This document shows positions 16,496 to 25,698 of a stretch of 32,130 nt of DNA, piece by piece. This DNA comes from Candidatus Synchoanobacter obligatus (GTDB taxonomy: Bacteria; Pseudomonadota; Gammaproteobacteria; Comchoanobacterales; Comchoanobacteraceae). Each line of letters opens with the position of its first letter. Position 1 is the first letter of the stretch. Below the pieces are notes generated by a model. It saw nothing but the letters and a program-made list of their open reading frames with translations. It ran no database searches and had not been told where the DNA came from. The DNA lies in contig NZ_JAKUDN010000001.1 in NCBI RefSeq assembly GCF_024259865.1, positions 293,610 through 325,739 on the forward strand. The letters run 5' to 3'. Both the position numbers and the translations under genes were made by a program.

Positions 16496-18714
16496 GATAC
16501 ATCTCCATCGTCAAGAGGACCCATCGTTTCAGCATAAAACACCTGCCCTCGTTCATAAACCAAGGTGCCTGGTGCAATCGTATCACTGTATTTTAAATTG
16601 GTTATCTGACCTTCTATCGATGCCTCTTGTGTCTCTGCCAACAGTACAAACTCCTCAATAGGATAAGCTTGTTGTAATGCGGCAGCATGTCTCACCAAGC
16701 CATCTCCCCGAACCCATGAGCTTAAGCCTACCCGCATCCATTGTGCCGAAATAACTTTAGGTTTTTCCACAGGAACCTGCTCAATATCTGGCCAAACCAT
16801 CGTTCCATAAGCGCGATCAACATCCTGCGACAAAGTATCATAATCTTTAGCAACCACTTTTGATAACATAGACCCTAGTACATGATAGATACTCCAGCCC
16901 ATTTTCGCCTCACCCCGTGGACTTGAAGCTGCGACAAACTTTTGCTGCAATCCCTGATAATTGAGGTAAGAACCTGGTGTTTCAGGGGCCAATGCCAATG
17001 GTAGTATCACATCAGCACAATCTCGTAAACTCGCTGTATCATAAGCGCTCACCGCAATTGTGAATGCTGATTTCAACAACTGGTATGCCCGTTTGGGATC
17101 AGACACATCTTGCATGGGATCCACTTGATGCAGCCACATCACATCCATCGTGTTTCTTAACATACGATAATAGCTTAAACCATTGGCTTTTGCAGCACCC
17201 CAAGCTTTATAATCGGGGGTACACCCACTGGCAGCGAGACCAAGACTATTAGGCCCCGGCGTTAATAGCATATACTCGCTTTCTGATTGGTCACACCAAT
17301 GATGAACCATGGCCTGAATCTGTGCAATATCAACATGTATTAACGCCTCTTCCCCTAACAAGAATAACACCTTTCCTGACAGCGAACCCTGACCAGAAAC
17401 CGGTGGATGTAACAGTTCAAAAACCCGCATAGCAAGTTCTTGCGGTTGGGTTAGATGGCATTGATATGGGAAATAATACTCATGTGCAATCGCACCAATA
17501 CTGATAATATCCGAGCCCTTTTCTGATGCTTCTTTCAAACGCAAAGCCAATATAGGCTGCTCATAACGAATATTTGAGCCAATGAGTACGATGGTATCAA
17601 AGCTATGAAGGTCTCCTAGAGCAACACTCGATGGCCGTTGGTATAGTGGCACATCGGCATTCATCCATAACCGGTGATCAATATTTTCAACCCCCGAGCT
17701 TCGAAATACATGTTGTGCTAAATAACCTTCCTCTAATGTCATTTGTGATGACAACCACACCCCGACTTTCTCGGGATCAACGGCAACCATTCGGTTATAA
17801 ATCAACGTCAGCACTTCCTCAAAACTTGCCTGACGCCAATGATCACCTTCCTTTAATAATGGTGTCTCCAAACGTTCTGAAGCATACAAACCTTCATAGC
17901 TAAAACGGTCTCTGTCTGCCAGCCAACCTTCGTTCAAAGCCATATTGGTATAAGGCACAACCCGCATCACATCGGTTATATTCTCATAACCTTTAGCCAT
18001 GGTATGATACACAAGATTTGAGCCAATACAGTCATGTGAAGAGACACCTCGCTGCTGCTTAAACCCCCAAGAACGACCTTTAAAACGAAATGGTTTCGAC
18101 GTTAATGCACCCACAGGACACAAATCAATCACATTGCCTGATAACTCAGACTTTAGGCCTCTGCTTAAATACGTACTGATCCCCGCAGTATCACCTCGGC
18201 CAATAAACGACAACTCAGGAACACCAGCCACTTCTTTCCCAAATCTCACACAACGCGTACAGTGTATGCACAAAGACATATCGGTTTTCACCAAAGGTCC
18301 TAGATCCTCATCCGCAACAACACGTTTTGACTCACTATACTCTGATACCCCTTTACCATACCCCATTGCTGTATCTTGAAGCTCACATTCCCCCCCTTGA
18401 TCACAAATGGGGCAATGTAATGGATGGTTAATCAATAAAAATTGCATGATGGCTTTTTGTGCATCAATGGCTTTATGAGACTGAGTTTTTACCACCATGT
18501 TATCAGATACCAGTGTTGCACACGCTGGCTGGGTTTTCCCAATCCCTTCAATATCCACCAAACACATCCGGCAGCTGGCAACCACGGACAATTTTGGATG
18601 GTAACAAAACCTTGGAATATAAATACCTTCACGCTGAGCGACATCAATCAACCGCTCTCCCGGCTTTGCCACAATGACCCGCTCATTGATCGTTAACTCT
18701 ATTGAATGACTCAT
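16492..18714 (-). CDS. nuoG: NADH-quinone oxidoreductase subunit G
   Basis: A 740-residue iron-sulfur subunit. The N-terminal [2Fe-2S] domain has [21 protein letters not shown] with a fourth Cys in PACAT; a His-ligated [4Fe-4S] region ([15 protein letters not shown]) and [10 protein letters not shown] follow, then the molybdopterin-oxidoreductase-like domain, which in complex I has no active molybdenum centre. Electrons pass from NuoF through these clusters to NuoI. It starts 3 bp after the nuoF stop and is slightly shorter than many homologues. The C-terminal half is poorly conserved, as usual. Confidence 0.94.
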   Translation of the reverse strand: MSHSIELTINERVIVAKPGERLIDVAQREGIYIPRFCYHPKLSVVASCRMCLVDIEGIGKTQPACATLVSDNMVVKTQSHKAIDAQKAIMQFLLINHPLHCPICDQGGECELQDTAMGYGKGVSEYSESKRVVADEDLGPLVKTDMSLCIHCTRCVRFGKEVAGVPELSFIGRGDTAGISTYLSRGLKSELSGNVIDLCPVGALTSKPFRFKGRSWGFKQQRGVSSHDCIGSNLVYHTMAKGYENITDVMRVVPYTNMALNEGWLADRDRFSYEGLYASERLETPLLKEGDHWRQASFEEVLTLIYNRMVAVDPEKVGVWLSSQMTLEEGYLAQHVFRSSGVENIDHRLWMNADVPLYQRPSSVALGDLHSFDTIVLIGSNIRYEQPILALRLKEASEKGSDIISIGAIAHEYYFPYQCHLTQPQELAMRVFELLHPPVSGQGSLSGKVLFLLGEEALIHVDIAQIQAMVHHWCDQSESEYMLLTPGPNSLGLAASGCTPDYKAWGAAKANGLSYYRMLRNTMDVMWLHQVDPMQDVSDPKRAYQLLKSAFTIAVSAYDTASLRDCADVILPLALAPETPGSYLNYQGLQQKFVAASSPRGEAKMGWSIYHVLGSMLSKVVAKDYDTLSQDVDRAYGTMVWPDIEQVPVEKPKVISAQWMRVGLSSWVRGDGLVRHAAALQQAYPIEEFVLLAETQEASIEGQITNLKYSDTIAPGTLVYERGQVFYAETMGPLDDGDVS

Positions 18715-18719
18715 ATTAC

Positions 18720-20024
18720 TTATTCCACATTGCGATTCACATGCTCATGCCAACTAAAACCTTTTGCTGGATCATGAACCAATGACTGACCATGCTCTGC
18801 AAAATGAGCAAACTCATCATAAAAATGCTCAATAAAACTGGTTACTGGCCAACTCATTGCTTCCCCAAATGCACAAATGGTTTTGCCCTCTATCTTTTTA
18901 GCAACGTCATGAATTTGCCCCACCAACCCTGATGACGCCTGCCCTTTTAAGATTCTTTGTAACATCTGCAATATCCAACCACTGCCTTCACGACAAGGTG
19001 TACACTGACCACATGACTCATCATGATAAAACCGCATCATATGGGTTAAAGCAGATACCATACAAGTGCTGTCATCCATAATGATCACGCCACCTGAACC
19101 AATCGATGAGTTCACCTTCCGCATCGCATCATGATCCATCGTCAATCCCTCTAAATGCTTTGCTGGAATCACCCGCATTGATGTTCCACCAGGAATCACC
19201 GCTTTAATAGACCGACCATACCGAACACCACCACATCGTTCTAATAATTCCGTAAAAGGTGTTCCCATGGGTAATTCAAAAACCCCTGGCTTATTCACAT
19301 GCCCACTCACACAGAAAATCTTGGTACCCGCAGAATTCTCAACCCCTAAGCCTCTGAACCAATCACCTCCTCGTTCGATAATAATGGGTACCGAGGCTAA
19401 AGTTTCAGTATTATTGATTGTGGTCGCTTTTCCCCACAATCCTTTTTGTGCTGGAAACGGCGGTTTGTTCCTTGGCATGGCACGCTTGCCCTCAATCGAC
19501 TCCATCATGGCCGTTTCCTCACCAACAATATAGGAGCCTGCCCCCAAGAGATGATGTACCTGAATCGATATCCCTGAGTTTAAAATATTCTCACCCACCA
19601 ATCCTGCTTTGGTCGCTTCTGCCAGTGCGTGTTCGCACTGATTAAACTCTCTAATATACTCACCCCGTAAATAGTTATAAGCCACTTTGGCACCAATAAC
19701 ATAAGCACAAATTAATATCCCCTCGAGCAATTGGTGGGGGTTATGCCGAAGAATCAATGTATCTTTACAGGTTCCTGGCTCTCCTTCATCTGAATTACAC
19801 ACCAAATACTTATCACCCGGGGCATCACGGTTCATAAAGCCCCACTTAATCCCTGTCATGAAACCCGCACCACCTCGGCCTTGTAACTTGGACGCTTTGA
19901 TTTCTTCTAAGACCACTTCAGCTGAGAGTTCACCACTCACCAATCTCTGCCAAACTTGATAACCACCAATAGCTTGATACGCCTCAAGGCCAGGATCATT
20001 GACCCTTAAACAAACTTTATTCAT
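18720..20024 (-). CDS. nuoF: NADH-quinone oxidoreductase subunit F
   Basis: A 434-residue NADH-binding subunit that holds FMN and cluster N3. The FMN/NADH glycine-rich motif is GRGGAGFMTGIKWGFM, followed by LVCNSDEGEPGTCKD; the [4Fe-4S] ligands are in SCGQCTPCREGSGW and TICAFGEA. The ATG at 20024 has GAGG seven bases upstream and overlaps the nuoE stop by 8 bp; a TTG two codons earlier is less likely. Confidence 0.96.
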   Translation of the reverse strand: MNKVCLRVNDPGLEAYQAIGGYQVWQRLVSGELSAEVVLEEIKASKLQGRGGAGFMTGIKWGFMNRDAPGDKYLVCNSDEGEPGTCKDTLILRHNPHQLLEGILICAYVIGAKVAYNYLRGEYIREFNQCEHALAEATKAGLVGENILNSGISIQVHHLLGAGSYIVGEETAMMESIEGKRAMPRNKPPFPAQKGLWGKATTINNTETLASVPIIIERGGDWFRGLGVENSAGTKIFCVSGHVNKPGVFELPMGTPFTELLERCGGVRYGRSIKAVIPGGTSMRVIPAKHLEGLTMDHDAMRKVNSSIGSGGVIIMDDSTCMVSALTHMMRFYHDESCGQCTPCREGSGWILQMLQRILKGQASSGLVGQIHDVAKKIEGKTICAFGEAMSWPVTSFIEHFYDEFAHFAEHGQSLVHDPAKGFSWHEHVNRNVE

Positions 20025-20502
20025 GTTCAACCTCTTGCTGCAAAGTCTCCAACAATTGATCGACTGATTTAGGCGTTAAATGCTCATGATAATCAACATC
20101 ATTCACAATCCCTACCGGTGCGCCCTGACAAGCCCCAAGACATTCGGTTTCTTGTAGCGTCACCTGTCCATCCGATGTTGTTTGACCTAAAGAAATATTC
20201 AACTGCGACTCAATCTGCGCAATCACATCATAAGCCCCAGTCAAGCAACAAGATAAACTGGTACATATTTTCAAATAGTGTTTGCCTCCAGGCTGACGTC
20301 GATACATGCTATAAAAACTCACCACTTCATAAACATCAACCTTCTCAATCCCCAAATACTCTGCCACAGCATCTAAGGATTCATCAGACAACCAACCATG
20401 TCGGTCTTGTAAGATTCTTAAGGCCATTAGAACAGCCCCTTTAGGCTCAGGAAACTTCTGAACCCAGTGATCTATTTTGGTTTGATCTTCACGACAGATC
20501 AT
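20017..20502 (-). CDS. nuoE: NADH-quinone oxidoreductase subunit E
   Basis: A 161-residue thioredoxin-like [2Fe-2S] subunit (cluster N1a). Cluster cysteines are in [11 protein letters not shown] and [12 protein letters not shown]. An N-terminal helical part ([36 protein letters not shown]) is typical. Start 20502 makes an ATGA overlap with nuoD. One extra cysteine lies next to the first ligands (SCC), which is harmless but notable. Confidence 0.94.
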   Translation of the reverse strand: MICREDQTKIDHWVQKFPEPKGAVLMALRILQDRHGWLSDESLDAVAEYLGIEKVDVYEVVSFYSMYRRQPGGKHYLKICTSLSCCLTGAYDVIAQIESQLNISLGQTTSDGQVTLQETECLGACQGAPVGIVNDVDYHEHLTPKSVDQLLETLQQEVEHE

Positions 20503-21752
20503 CGATCTATTTCCCCCAATACAATATCCATCGATGACAGTATCGTCACGACATCTGACAACATATGACCTTGACACAATTCACCAATTGCAGCTAGATG
20601 TGGCCATCCAGCCGCCCTCACCTTCATCCGATAAGGCTTATTAGCGCCATCTGAAACCATATAGATCCCAAACTCTCCTTTAGGATGCTCAACACTACTG
20701 TAAACCTCTCCCGGAGGCACAATAAATCCCTCTGAATACAATTTAAAATGATGAATCAACGCTTCCATATCATCCTTCATATCCACCCTAACTGGTGGGA
20801 CAACTTTAGCATGATCGGCCAAAATAGGCCCTGGGTTGTCTCTAAGCCACTGAATACATTGTTGGATAATCCGATTGGATTGCCGCATCTCATGAATACG
20901 AATCAAATAACGATCATAACAATCACCATTTTTGCCTAAGGGCACGTCAAAGTCCAAACGATCATACACCGAATATGGCTGAACCTTACGCAAATCCCAA
21001 GCAATCCCTGTACTACGTAACATATGCCCAGTAAACCCTAAAGCTTGCGCCCGTTCTGGCTCAATAACACCAATACCAACAGTTCGTTGTTTCCACACCC
21101 TGTTATCAGTCAGCAAGGTTTCATATTGATCAATACATTTTGGAAAACGGTTGGTGAAGTCCTCAATAAAATCTAATAACGATCCTTGTCGCGCAGCATT
21201 TAACTGACTCAACTGCTTTTGAGTCTTCCAACTACTCTTTTTATATTGTGGCATGCTTAATGGTAGATCTTGTTTCACGCCCCCAGGCCGAAAGTAAGTC
21301 GCATGCATTCTTGCCCCTGAAACAGCTTCATACATATCCAACAGATCTTCTCGCTCTCGAAAACAATACAAGAACACACTCATGGCACCCAAATCTAACC
21401 CATGAGCCGCCAACCACATCAAATGATTTAAGATCCTTGTGATTTCAGAAAACATGACTCGAATATACTCAGCCCGAACAGGCACTTCAATATCCAACAT
21501 CTTTTCAAGCGCCATCACATAAGCATGCTCATTACATAACATGGAGATATAACACAATCGATCCATATAGCCTATGGACTGTAAATACGGCTTGGACTCA
21601 ACCAACTTCTCTGTGGCACGGTGCAATAACCCCACATGAGGATCAATCCCCACAACCGTCTCACCTTGCATCTCAAGGATCAACCTAAGGACACCATGCG
21701 CTGCAGGATGCTGTGGACCAAAGTTAATGGTATAATGTGATTCCTGTTTCAC
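20499..21752 (-). CDS. nuoD: NADH-quinone oxidoreductase subunit D
   Basis: A 417-residue 49-kDa-type subunit lining the quinone pocket. Characteristic stretches are [22 protein letters not shown] with the His-rich loop that contacts quinone, [36 protein letters not shown], and the C-terminal [18 protein letters not shown]. NuoD is separate from NuoC here, unlike the fused NuoCD of E. coli. Coupled to nuoC by ATGA. Confidence 0.97.
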   Translation of the reverse strand: MKQESHYTINFGPQHPAAHGVLRLILEMQGETVVGIDPHVGLLHRATEKLVESKPYLQSIGYMDRLCYISMLCNEHAYVMALEKMLDIEVPVRAEYIRVMFSEITRILNHLMWLAAHGLDLGAMSVFLYCFREREDLLDMYEAVSGARMHATYFRPGGVKQDLPLSMPQYKKSSWKTQKQLSQLNAARQGSLLDFIEDFTNRFPKCIDQYETLLTDNRVWKQRTVGIGVIEPERAQALGFTGHMLRSTGIAWDLRKVQPYSVYDRLDFDVPLGKNGDCYDRYLIRIHEMRQSNRIIQQCIQWLRDNPGPILADHAKVVPPVRVDMKDDMEALIHHFKLYSEGFIVPPGEVYSSVEHPKGEFGIYMVSDGANKPYRMKVRAAGWPHLAAIGELCQGHMLSDVVTILSSMDIVLGEIDR

Positions 21753-22399
21753 GATTGCGCCCTGTCTTCCTTAACGTAACGGTGATCATCCCGGATCACT
21801 TTGGGAACACCCACTCTATTTTCTATAGAGACTGGCTCATACACACACTGTTCCTTTTCACCATCATATCGCATCTCCACCGTTCCGATCAATGGAAAAT
21901 CTTTCCGAAAAGGAAAACCTACAAACCCATAGTCTGTCAAAATCCTTCGCAAATCAGGATGACCTGAAAATATCACCCCAAATAAATCATATGCTTCCCG
22001 TTCATACCATAATGCTGATGGCCAAACCGTAGACAATGTCGGCATTGTTAAATCATCACCCAAATGAACTCGAACCCGTAACCGACGGTTGTGCACTATA
22101 GATAAAAAGTGACACACAACCACAAAACGTGGCCCCGTCCAGGTAGACTCCTCTGGCAACACTTCTGCTACAGCCCTTGGATAGCCTTGTGACGTTGAGC
22201 TCTCTCCCCCCCATTCTGCGACACCATAGTGGAGGTAATCCACCACACACACATCCAATAGCTGCGACATCAATAACTCTGGATGATCACGCAACACTGT
22301 CATCATCTGCCCCATCATGGATGGTTTAACGGTTAGGGTTAACTGATCTAACTCCTGACACTCAATATTTAACCAAAGCTTTTGGATAACCTCTTTCAT
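21749..22399 (-). CDS. nuoC: NADH-quinone oxidoreductase subunit C
   Basis: A 216-residue 30-kDa-type structural subunit of the peripheral arm. The signature [29 protein letters not shown] is clearly visible, with PFRKDFPL following. N-terminal part is divergent. Start overlaps the nuoB stop (ATGA) and its stop overlaps nuoD. Confidence 0.95.
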   Translation of the reverse strand: MKEVIQKLWLNIECQELDQLTLTVKPSMMGQMMTVLRDHPELLMSQLLDVCVVDYLHYGVAEWGGESSTSQGYPRAVAEVLPEESTWTGPRFVVVCHFLSIVHNRRLRVRVHLGDDLTMPTLSTVWPSALWYEREAYDLFGVIFSGHPDLRRILTDYGFVGFPFRKDFPLIGTVEMRYDGEKEQCVYEPVSIENRVGVPKVIRDDHRYVKEDRAQS

Positions 22400-22881
22400 C
22401 CACCCTCTCTATCTTGTTCCCAGCGTTTGCGGTATTTCACCTTCATCATCAATTGAATGACACCATATACCAATGCCTCTGCTGTAGGTGGACAACCTGG
22501 CACATAAATATCCACGGGGACAATACGATCACATCCCCGTACTACAGAATAAGAGTAATGATAATACCCCCCACCATTGGCGCATGATCCCATCGAGATC
22601 ACATACCTTGGCTCTGGCATACTGTCATACGTTTGTCGAAAGGGTAATGCCATCTTGTTACATAAAGTGCCTGCAACAATCATCACATCTGACTGCCTGG
22701 GGCTACCACGATATAGTCCCCAACCAAATCGATCCATATCAAATCGAGACGAAGCACAATGCATCATTTCAACCGCACAGCACGCAAGCCCAAAACTCAC
22801 TGGCCACATCGAGCCACCACGTGCCCAGGCAACCAGCTCCTCGACACTGGTTAATCCGTAACCTTGTTGTTGAACATCCAT
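22396..22881 (-). CDS. nuoB: NADH-quinone oxidoreductase subunit B
   Basis: A 161-residue subunit carrying the terminal cluster N2 that reduces quinone. Ligand cysteines are in [10 protein letters not shown] (tandem Cys), [16 protein letters not shown] and [15 protein letters not shown]. It begins 1 bp after the nuoA stop with GGAAG upstream, and length is normal. Confidence 0.97.
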   Translation of the reverse strand: MDVQQQGYGLTSVEELVAWARGGSMWPVSFGLACCAVEMMHCASSRFDMDRFGWGLYRGSPRQSDVMIVAGTLCNKMALPFRQTYDSMPEPRYVISMGSCANGGGYYHYSYSVVRGCDRIVPVDIYVPGCPPTAEALVYGVIQLMMKVKYRKRWEQDREGG

Positions 22882-22882
22882 A

Positions 22883-23242
22883 TTACTTCCAGTCTAATGC
22901 GCCATGTCGCCATTCAAAAACAAACCCAATGGTTAATATCAGTAAAAAAGCCATCATGACAAAAAAGCCATACCACTGAGTTTCGGACAGGGACACCGCC
23001 CACGGAAACAAAAAAGCCGTTTCTAAATCAAATAGAATAAATAACAAAGCCACCAGATAATATCGAACATCAAAAGGCACACGCATCGATCCCTGCGCAG
23101 GAAAGCCACATTCAAATGGTGCTATTTTTGCTTTGGTCGGCCGGTGTATCGCTACAATACGCGCCAAAATAACAGGGAGACCCCCTACAAGCATTGCCAA
23201 AAACAAAAATAACATAATCGGCAAATATTCCATCATCGCCAC
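22883..23242 (-). CDS. nuoA: NADH-quinone oxidoreductase subunit A
   Basis: A three-span subunit of about 117-119 residues (ND3 equivalent). The conserved loop [36 protein letters not shown] is present, including the switch-loop Cys and the acidic pair. The start is uncertain: GGAGGG is best spaced for a GTG at 23242, while tandem ATGs lie at 23236 and 23233. It is the first nuo gene and begins 17 bp after the tRNA-Leu 3' end, so it is probably expressed from a transcript that contains the tRNA. Confidence 0.93.
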   Translation of the reverse strand: MAMMEYLPIMLFLFLAMLVGGLPVILARIVAIHRPTKAKIAPFECGFPAQGSMRVPFDVRYYLVALLFILFDLETAFLFPWAVSLSETQWYGFFVMMAFLLILTIGFVFEWRHGALDWK

Positions 23243-23259
23243 AACCAACCCTCCAAGAC

Positions 23260-23348
23260 TGGTGCCGAAGGCCGGAGTCGAACCGGCACAGCGTTAATCC
23301 GCTACTGCCCCCTCAAGGCAGCGTGTCTACCTATTCCACCACTTCGGC
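23260..23348 (-). tRNA. tRNA-Leu (anticodon GAG)
   Basis: On the minus strand the acceptor arm GCCGAAG pairs with CTTCGGC, followed by A and an encoded CCA (23262-23260). The anticodon stem CTGCC/GGCAG encloses TTGAGGG, anticodon GAG. A long variable arm (GTAGCGG ATTAAC GCTGT region) and the T-loop GGTTCGACTCC are typical of a class II tRNA-Leu. Total 89 nt including CCA. Its first 18 nt coincide with the last codons and stop of secG. Confidence 0.95.
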
Positions 23349-23618
23349 TATCACATCTTCATCAACTTCTGATAAAAGTTGATGCGCCAACTGATTCTCT
23401 TTCATTCCTAGTGCGAGCGACGTCGCAAAAAACAAGATGGCACAAACTGTGGTCACTTTCACCAAAAATGACGTACTACCACTTGCACCAAAAACACTAC
23501 TGGCATTACCACTACCATAGACAATTCCTGCATCCGCACCTTTGCCTTGCTGAACCAATACCAATACAATCAAAAACAAGCATACAATACAATGTATCAA
23601 TAAGATCGCTGTTTGCAT
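23331..23618 (-). CDS. secG: Protein translocase subunit SecG
   Basis: A 95-residue inner-membrane protein with two spans (about residues 3-22 and 52-71) and the conserved linker LVQQGKGADAG followed by the Gly/Ser-rich SGNASSVFGASGSTSFL. It associates with SecYE and assists preprotein translocation. Start at 23618 overlaps the tpiA end by 22 bp, with GGAGG upstream. The last five codons (AEVVE) and the TAG stop are inside the tRNA-Leu gene. Confidence 0.95.
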   Translation of the reverse strand: MQTAILLIHCIVCLFLIVLVLVQQGKGADAGIVYGSGNASSVFGASGSTSFLVKVTTVCAILFFATSLALGMKENQLAHQLLSEVDEDVIAEVVE

Positions 23619-24310
23619 AATTTGACTACCTCCAACATTACTTTGGGCTTTAGTGATGCACCACCCATTAAAAAACCGTTAATATCTGCGTCGGCTACCG
23701 CCTCACAGTTATTTTCATTTATACTACCTCCGTATAGTACCGTAGCTTCTCCAGAATTACCAGGAATATTTTCGAGCAACCATTGTCTAATCATTGAAAC
23801 CGCAGCATTTATATCATCAACTGATGCGACAACCCCTGTTCCAATACTCCAAACTGGCTCATACGCTACCATCACCTGGTCTAATGTCGTCAAATCTGCC
23901 AACTGAGCTGACAACACATCATCTCGTTTTCCTGACTCGTAAGCAGAAATATCCTCACCAATACAATAAATCACCCGAAGGCCCGCAGCCTGCGCCAATG
24001 CCAACGCTGCTTTAAAATCGCCACCTTGCTGCCTAACCTCACTGTGACCAATCATCACCGTACCCACACCCAGCTCTTGCAACATGCCAACAGACACCTG
24101 ACCAGTATGAGCTCCCTGTGCATGCCCTGAAACACTCTGTGCTCCCACAACAACATGGGTATCTTGAAATAAATGTGCTGCTTGGGACAAATAAGGATGA
24201 GGCACCAGCAGCCCTAAACGCGTATCACCCACCAATGATGCATACTCTCTTAATAAACGCCCTGCAGCATGCATTTTAAAATTTCCGAAAATATGAAAGT
24301 TAGAGGTCAC
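23597..24310 (-). CDS. tpiA: Triose-phosphate isomerase
   Basis: A 237-residue TIM barrel interconverting dihydroxyacetone phosphate and glyceraldehyde 3-phosphate. Catalytic residues are present: Asn10 and Lys12 in FGNFKM, His89 in IGHSE, Glu151 in AYEPVWSIGTG, and the phosphate loop YGGSI (193-197). It is a little shorter than the usual ~250. A GTG start at 24310 is needed to keep the Asn/Lys motif and overlaps the upstream MFS stop by 11 bp. Two normally conserved interface residues differ: the TGE(V/I)S glutamate is Gln (TGQVS) and the GHSER arginine is Val (GHSEVR). The tpiA-secG-tRNA-Leu-nuo order supports the call. Confidence 0.95.
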   Translation of the reverse strand: MTSNFHIFGNFKMHAAGRLLREYASLVGDTRLGLLVPHPYLSQAAHLFQDTHVVVGAQSVSGHAQGAHTGQVSVGMLQELGVGTVMIGHSEVRQQGGDFKAALALAQAAGLRVIYCIGEDISAYESGKRDDVLSAQLADLTTLDQVMVAYEPVWSIGTGVVASVDDINAAVSMIRQWLLENIPGNSGEATVLYGGSINENNCEAVADADINGFLMGGASLKPKVMLEVVKLCKQRSY

Positions 24311-25565
24311 GTTCTAATCCTGGTCTGTGTGCTATCGGCACAAAAAACGCCGCCATTGCAGCAAAAAACATACTCATGGGTAAAATATTCAACCCATACT
24401 GATAATCATACAAGGAATACGATGATAATAAGTCCGCATCATGCTGAAAGTCAATCAGCCATGCAATCAACAAAGACAGCAAAGGCCCAAAAATCGTTGA
24501 GAGCATATTGGTAAAACCTATTGACGTACTTTTAGACCCTGGCCGTACATAATAATGGGCGATCGTAAAGGGTATTAAATACGCTGCTGAGAAAAATCCT
24601 GTCAAGAACAAACAGCACCGCATCATGAACAAATCCATCATGGGAAACATCACCACCAATGACAACAAAATGGAGGTCACCAACGCAGACAAAGACATCA
24701 CCGAACGAATGTGTACAACCTTTGGGATGGCCAGACTCAATAATGGACAGGCAACCACCAGCCCCATGGTAATAAATGTGCACATACCAGCCGCATCTTC
24801 AAAGCTCATGGTGGTTGCATTCGATAAGAAATTAGGCCCCCACTGTGCCACAAAGCAGCTCAAACATGAAAACAACAGTCCTGAGTATATTCCATTGGCC
24901 CACATCATATGATCTTTTAAAAATCCTTTTAACTGCACCAACAAATCCCCCAAACTGATAAAAGGCTGCTGATCCTCTAAATAGTCCGGTCGATCCCTAA
25001 TACACACAAAGGCCAGAACAGCCAACACCATCGCGGCATAACATATCCCTTGAATAAAAAGCCGCCACGAGATCTCTTGCAATGCCACCGCCAAGTACCG
25101 CATCACCCCAACAGTAAACGACAATGCAATCATCTCTGCAATACAAAACATCTTAGAGAAATCATCTTTTCGCATCCAATTGGCAATCAAATAGGCCATA
25201 GAAACAAAAGCAAAAGACAAGCCTGATCCCATAATAAGCCGAAAAACACACGCTGAAAAAAACGAATCTGCATGAGAAAACCCATAAGCACCAATTGAGC
25301 AGACCACCGCGCCTACTGACAGCACTTTTCTAGCACCAAACCGATCTGTGACAATACCTGCAGGAATCTGAAAACAAATATTGGGATAAAACACCATCCC
25401 CATCAACACCGCCACTGAAACCGCATCAAGAGAAAACTCTTGAGACAACTGTGACGCCAACATACCTGATGACACCTGAATCGTTAACTGCACTAAAAAA
25501 CACGATACAGCAATTCCCCAGTTAATATAGGGTAGTAGCTTTTTTCGCCATGAACGCAAAACCAT
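24300..25565 (-). CDS. Major facilitator superfamily transporter
   Basis: A 421-residue, twelve-span inner-membrane carrier. The loop 2-3 signature (motif A) is GIVTDRFGARKVL at about residues 70-82, preceded by a Pro-containing IPA motif; the central loop around 190-220 is short. Substrate cannot be read from the sequence. From memory, several MFS subfamilies of intracellular Legionellales have a similar layout, but that is weak. It lies at the head of an apparent MFS - tpiA - secG - tRNA - nuo run, with its stop inside the tpiA start. A short perfect inverted repeat sits 12 bp upstream of its ATG. Confidence 0.82.
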   Translation of the reverse strand: MVLRSWRKKLLPYINWGIAVSCFLVQLTIQVSSGMLASQLSQEFSLDAVSVAVLMGMVFYPNICFQIPAGIVTDRFGARKVLSVGAVVCSIGAYGFSHADSFFSACVFRLIMGSGLSFAFVSMAYLIANWMRKDDFSKMFCIAEMIALSFTVGVMRYLAVALQEISWRLFIQGICYAAMVLAVLAFVCIRDRPDYLEDQQPFISLGDLLVQLKGFLKDHMMWANGIYSGLLFSCLSCFVAQWGPNFLSNATTMSFEDAAGMCTFITMGLVVACPLLSLAIPKVVHIRSVMSLSALVTSILLSLVVMFPMMDLFMMRCCLFLTGFFSAAYLIPFTIAHYYVRPGSKSTSIGFTNMLSTIFGPLLSLLIAWLIDFQHDADLLSSYSLYDYQYGLNILPMSMFFAAMAAFFVPIAHRPGLERDL

Positions 25566-25576
25566 TTTCAGCCAAT

Positions 25577-25591
25577 GTCACTATCAGTGAC
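25577..25591. promoter_or_regulatory. Inverted repeat upstream of the MFS gene (possible operator)
   Basis: A perfect 6-bp inverted repeat GTCACT-ATC-AGTGAC between the MFS start codon and a TATAAT-like -10 box on the minus strand (about 25601-25608). Position fits a repressor site or the base of a 5'-UTR hairpin. No regulator gene is adjacent. Confidence 0.35.
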
Positions 25592-25638
25592 TATAGTATA
25601 TTATATCAATATCCTAAGTGCTATCGCTAAATGCACAT

Positions 25639-25667
25639 TTGACATATTTTCTTTAGACCCTTAATAT
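25639..25667 (+). promoter_or_regulatory. Promoter of the DUF945-like gene
   Basis: Consensus TTGACA (25639-25644), 17-bp spacer, TAATAT (25662-25667), about 30 bp before the ATG at 25699. Confidence 0.6.
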
Positions 25668-25698
25668 AAAATAGATTTCACATTACAAGGAGTACCCA

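Noticed and set aside
23260-23348. tRNA-Leu as a possible integration site of a genomic island
   Set aside because: No integrase or direct repeat of the tRNA 3' end was seen, and both flanks are the housekeeping genes secG and nuoA.
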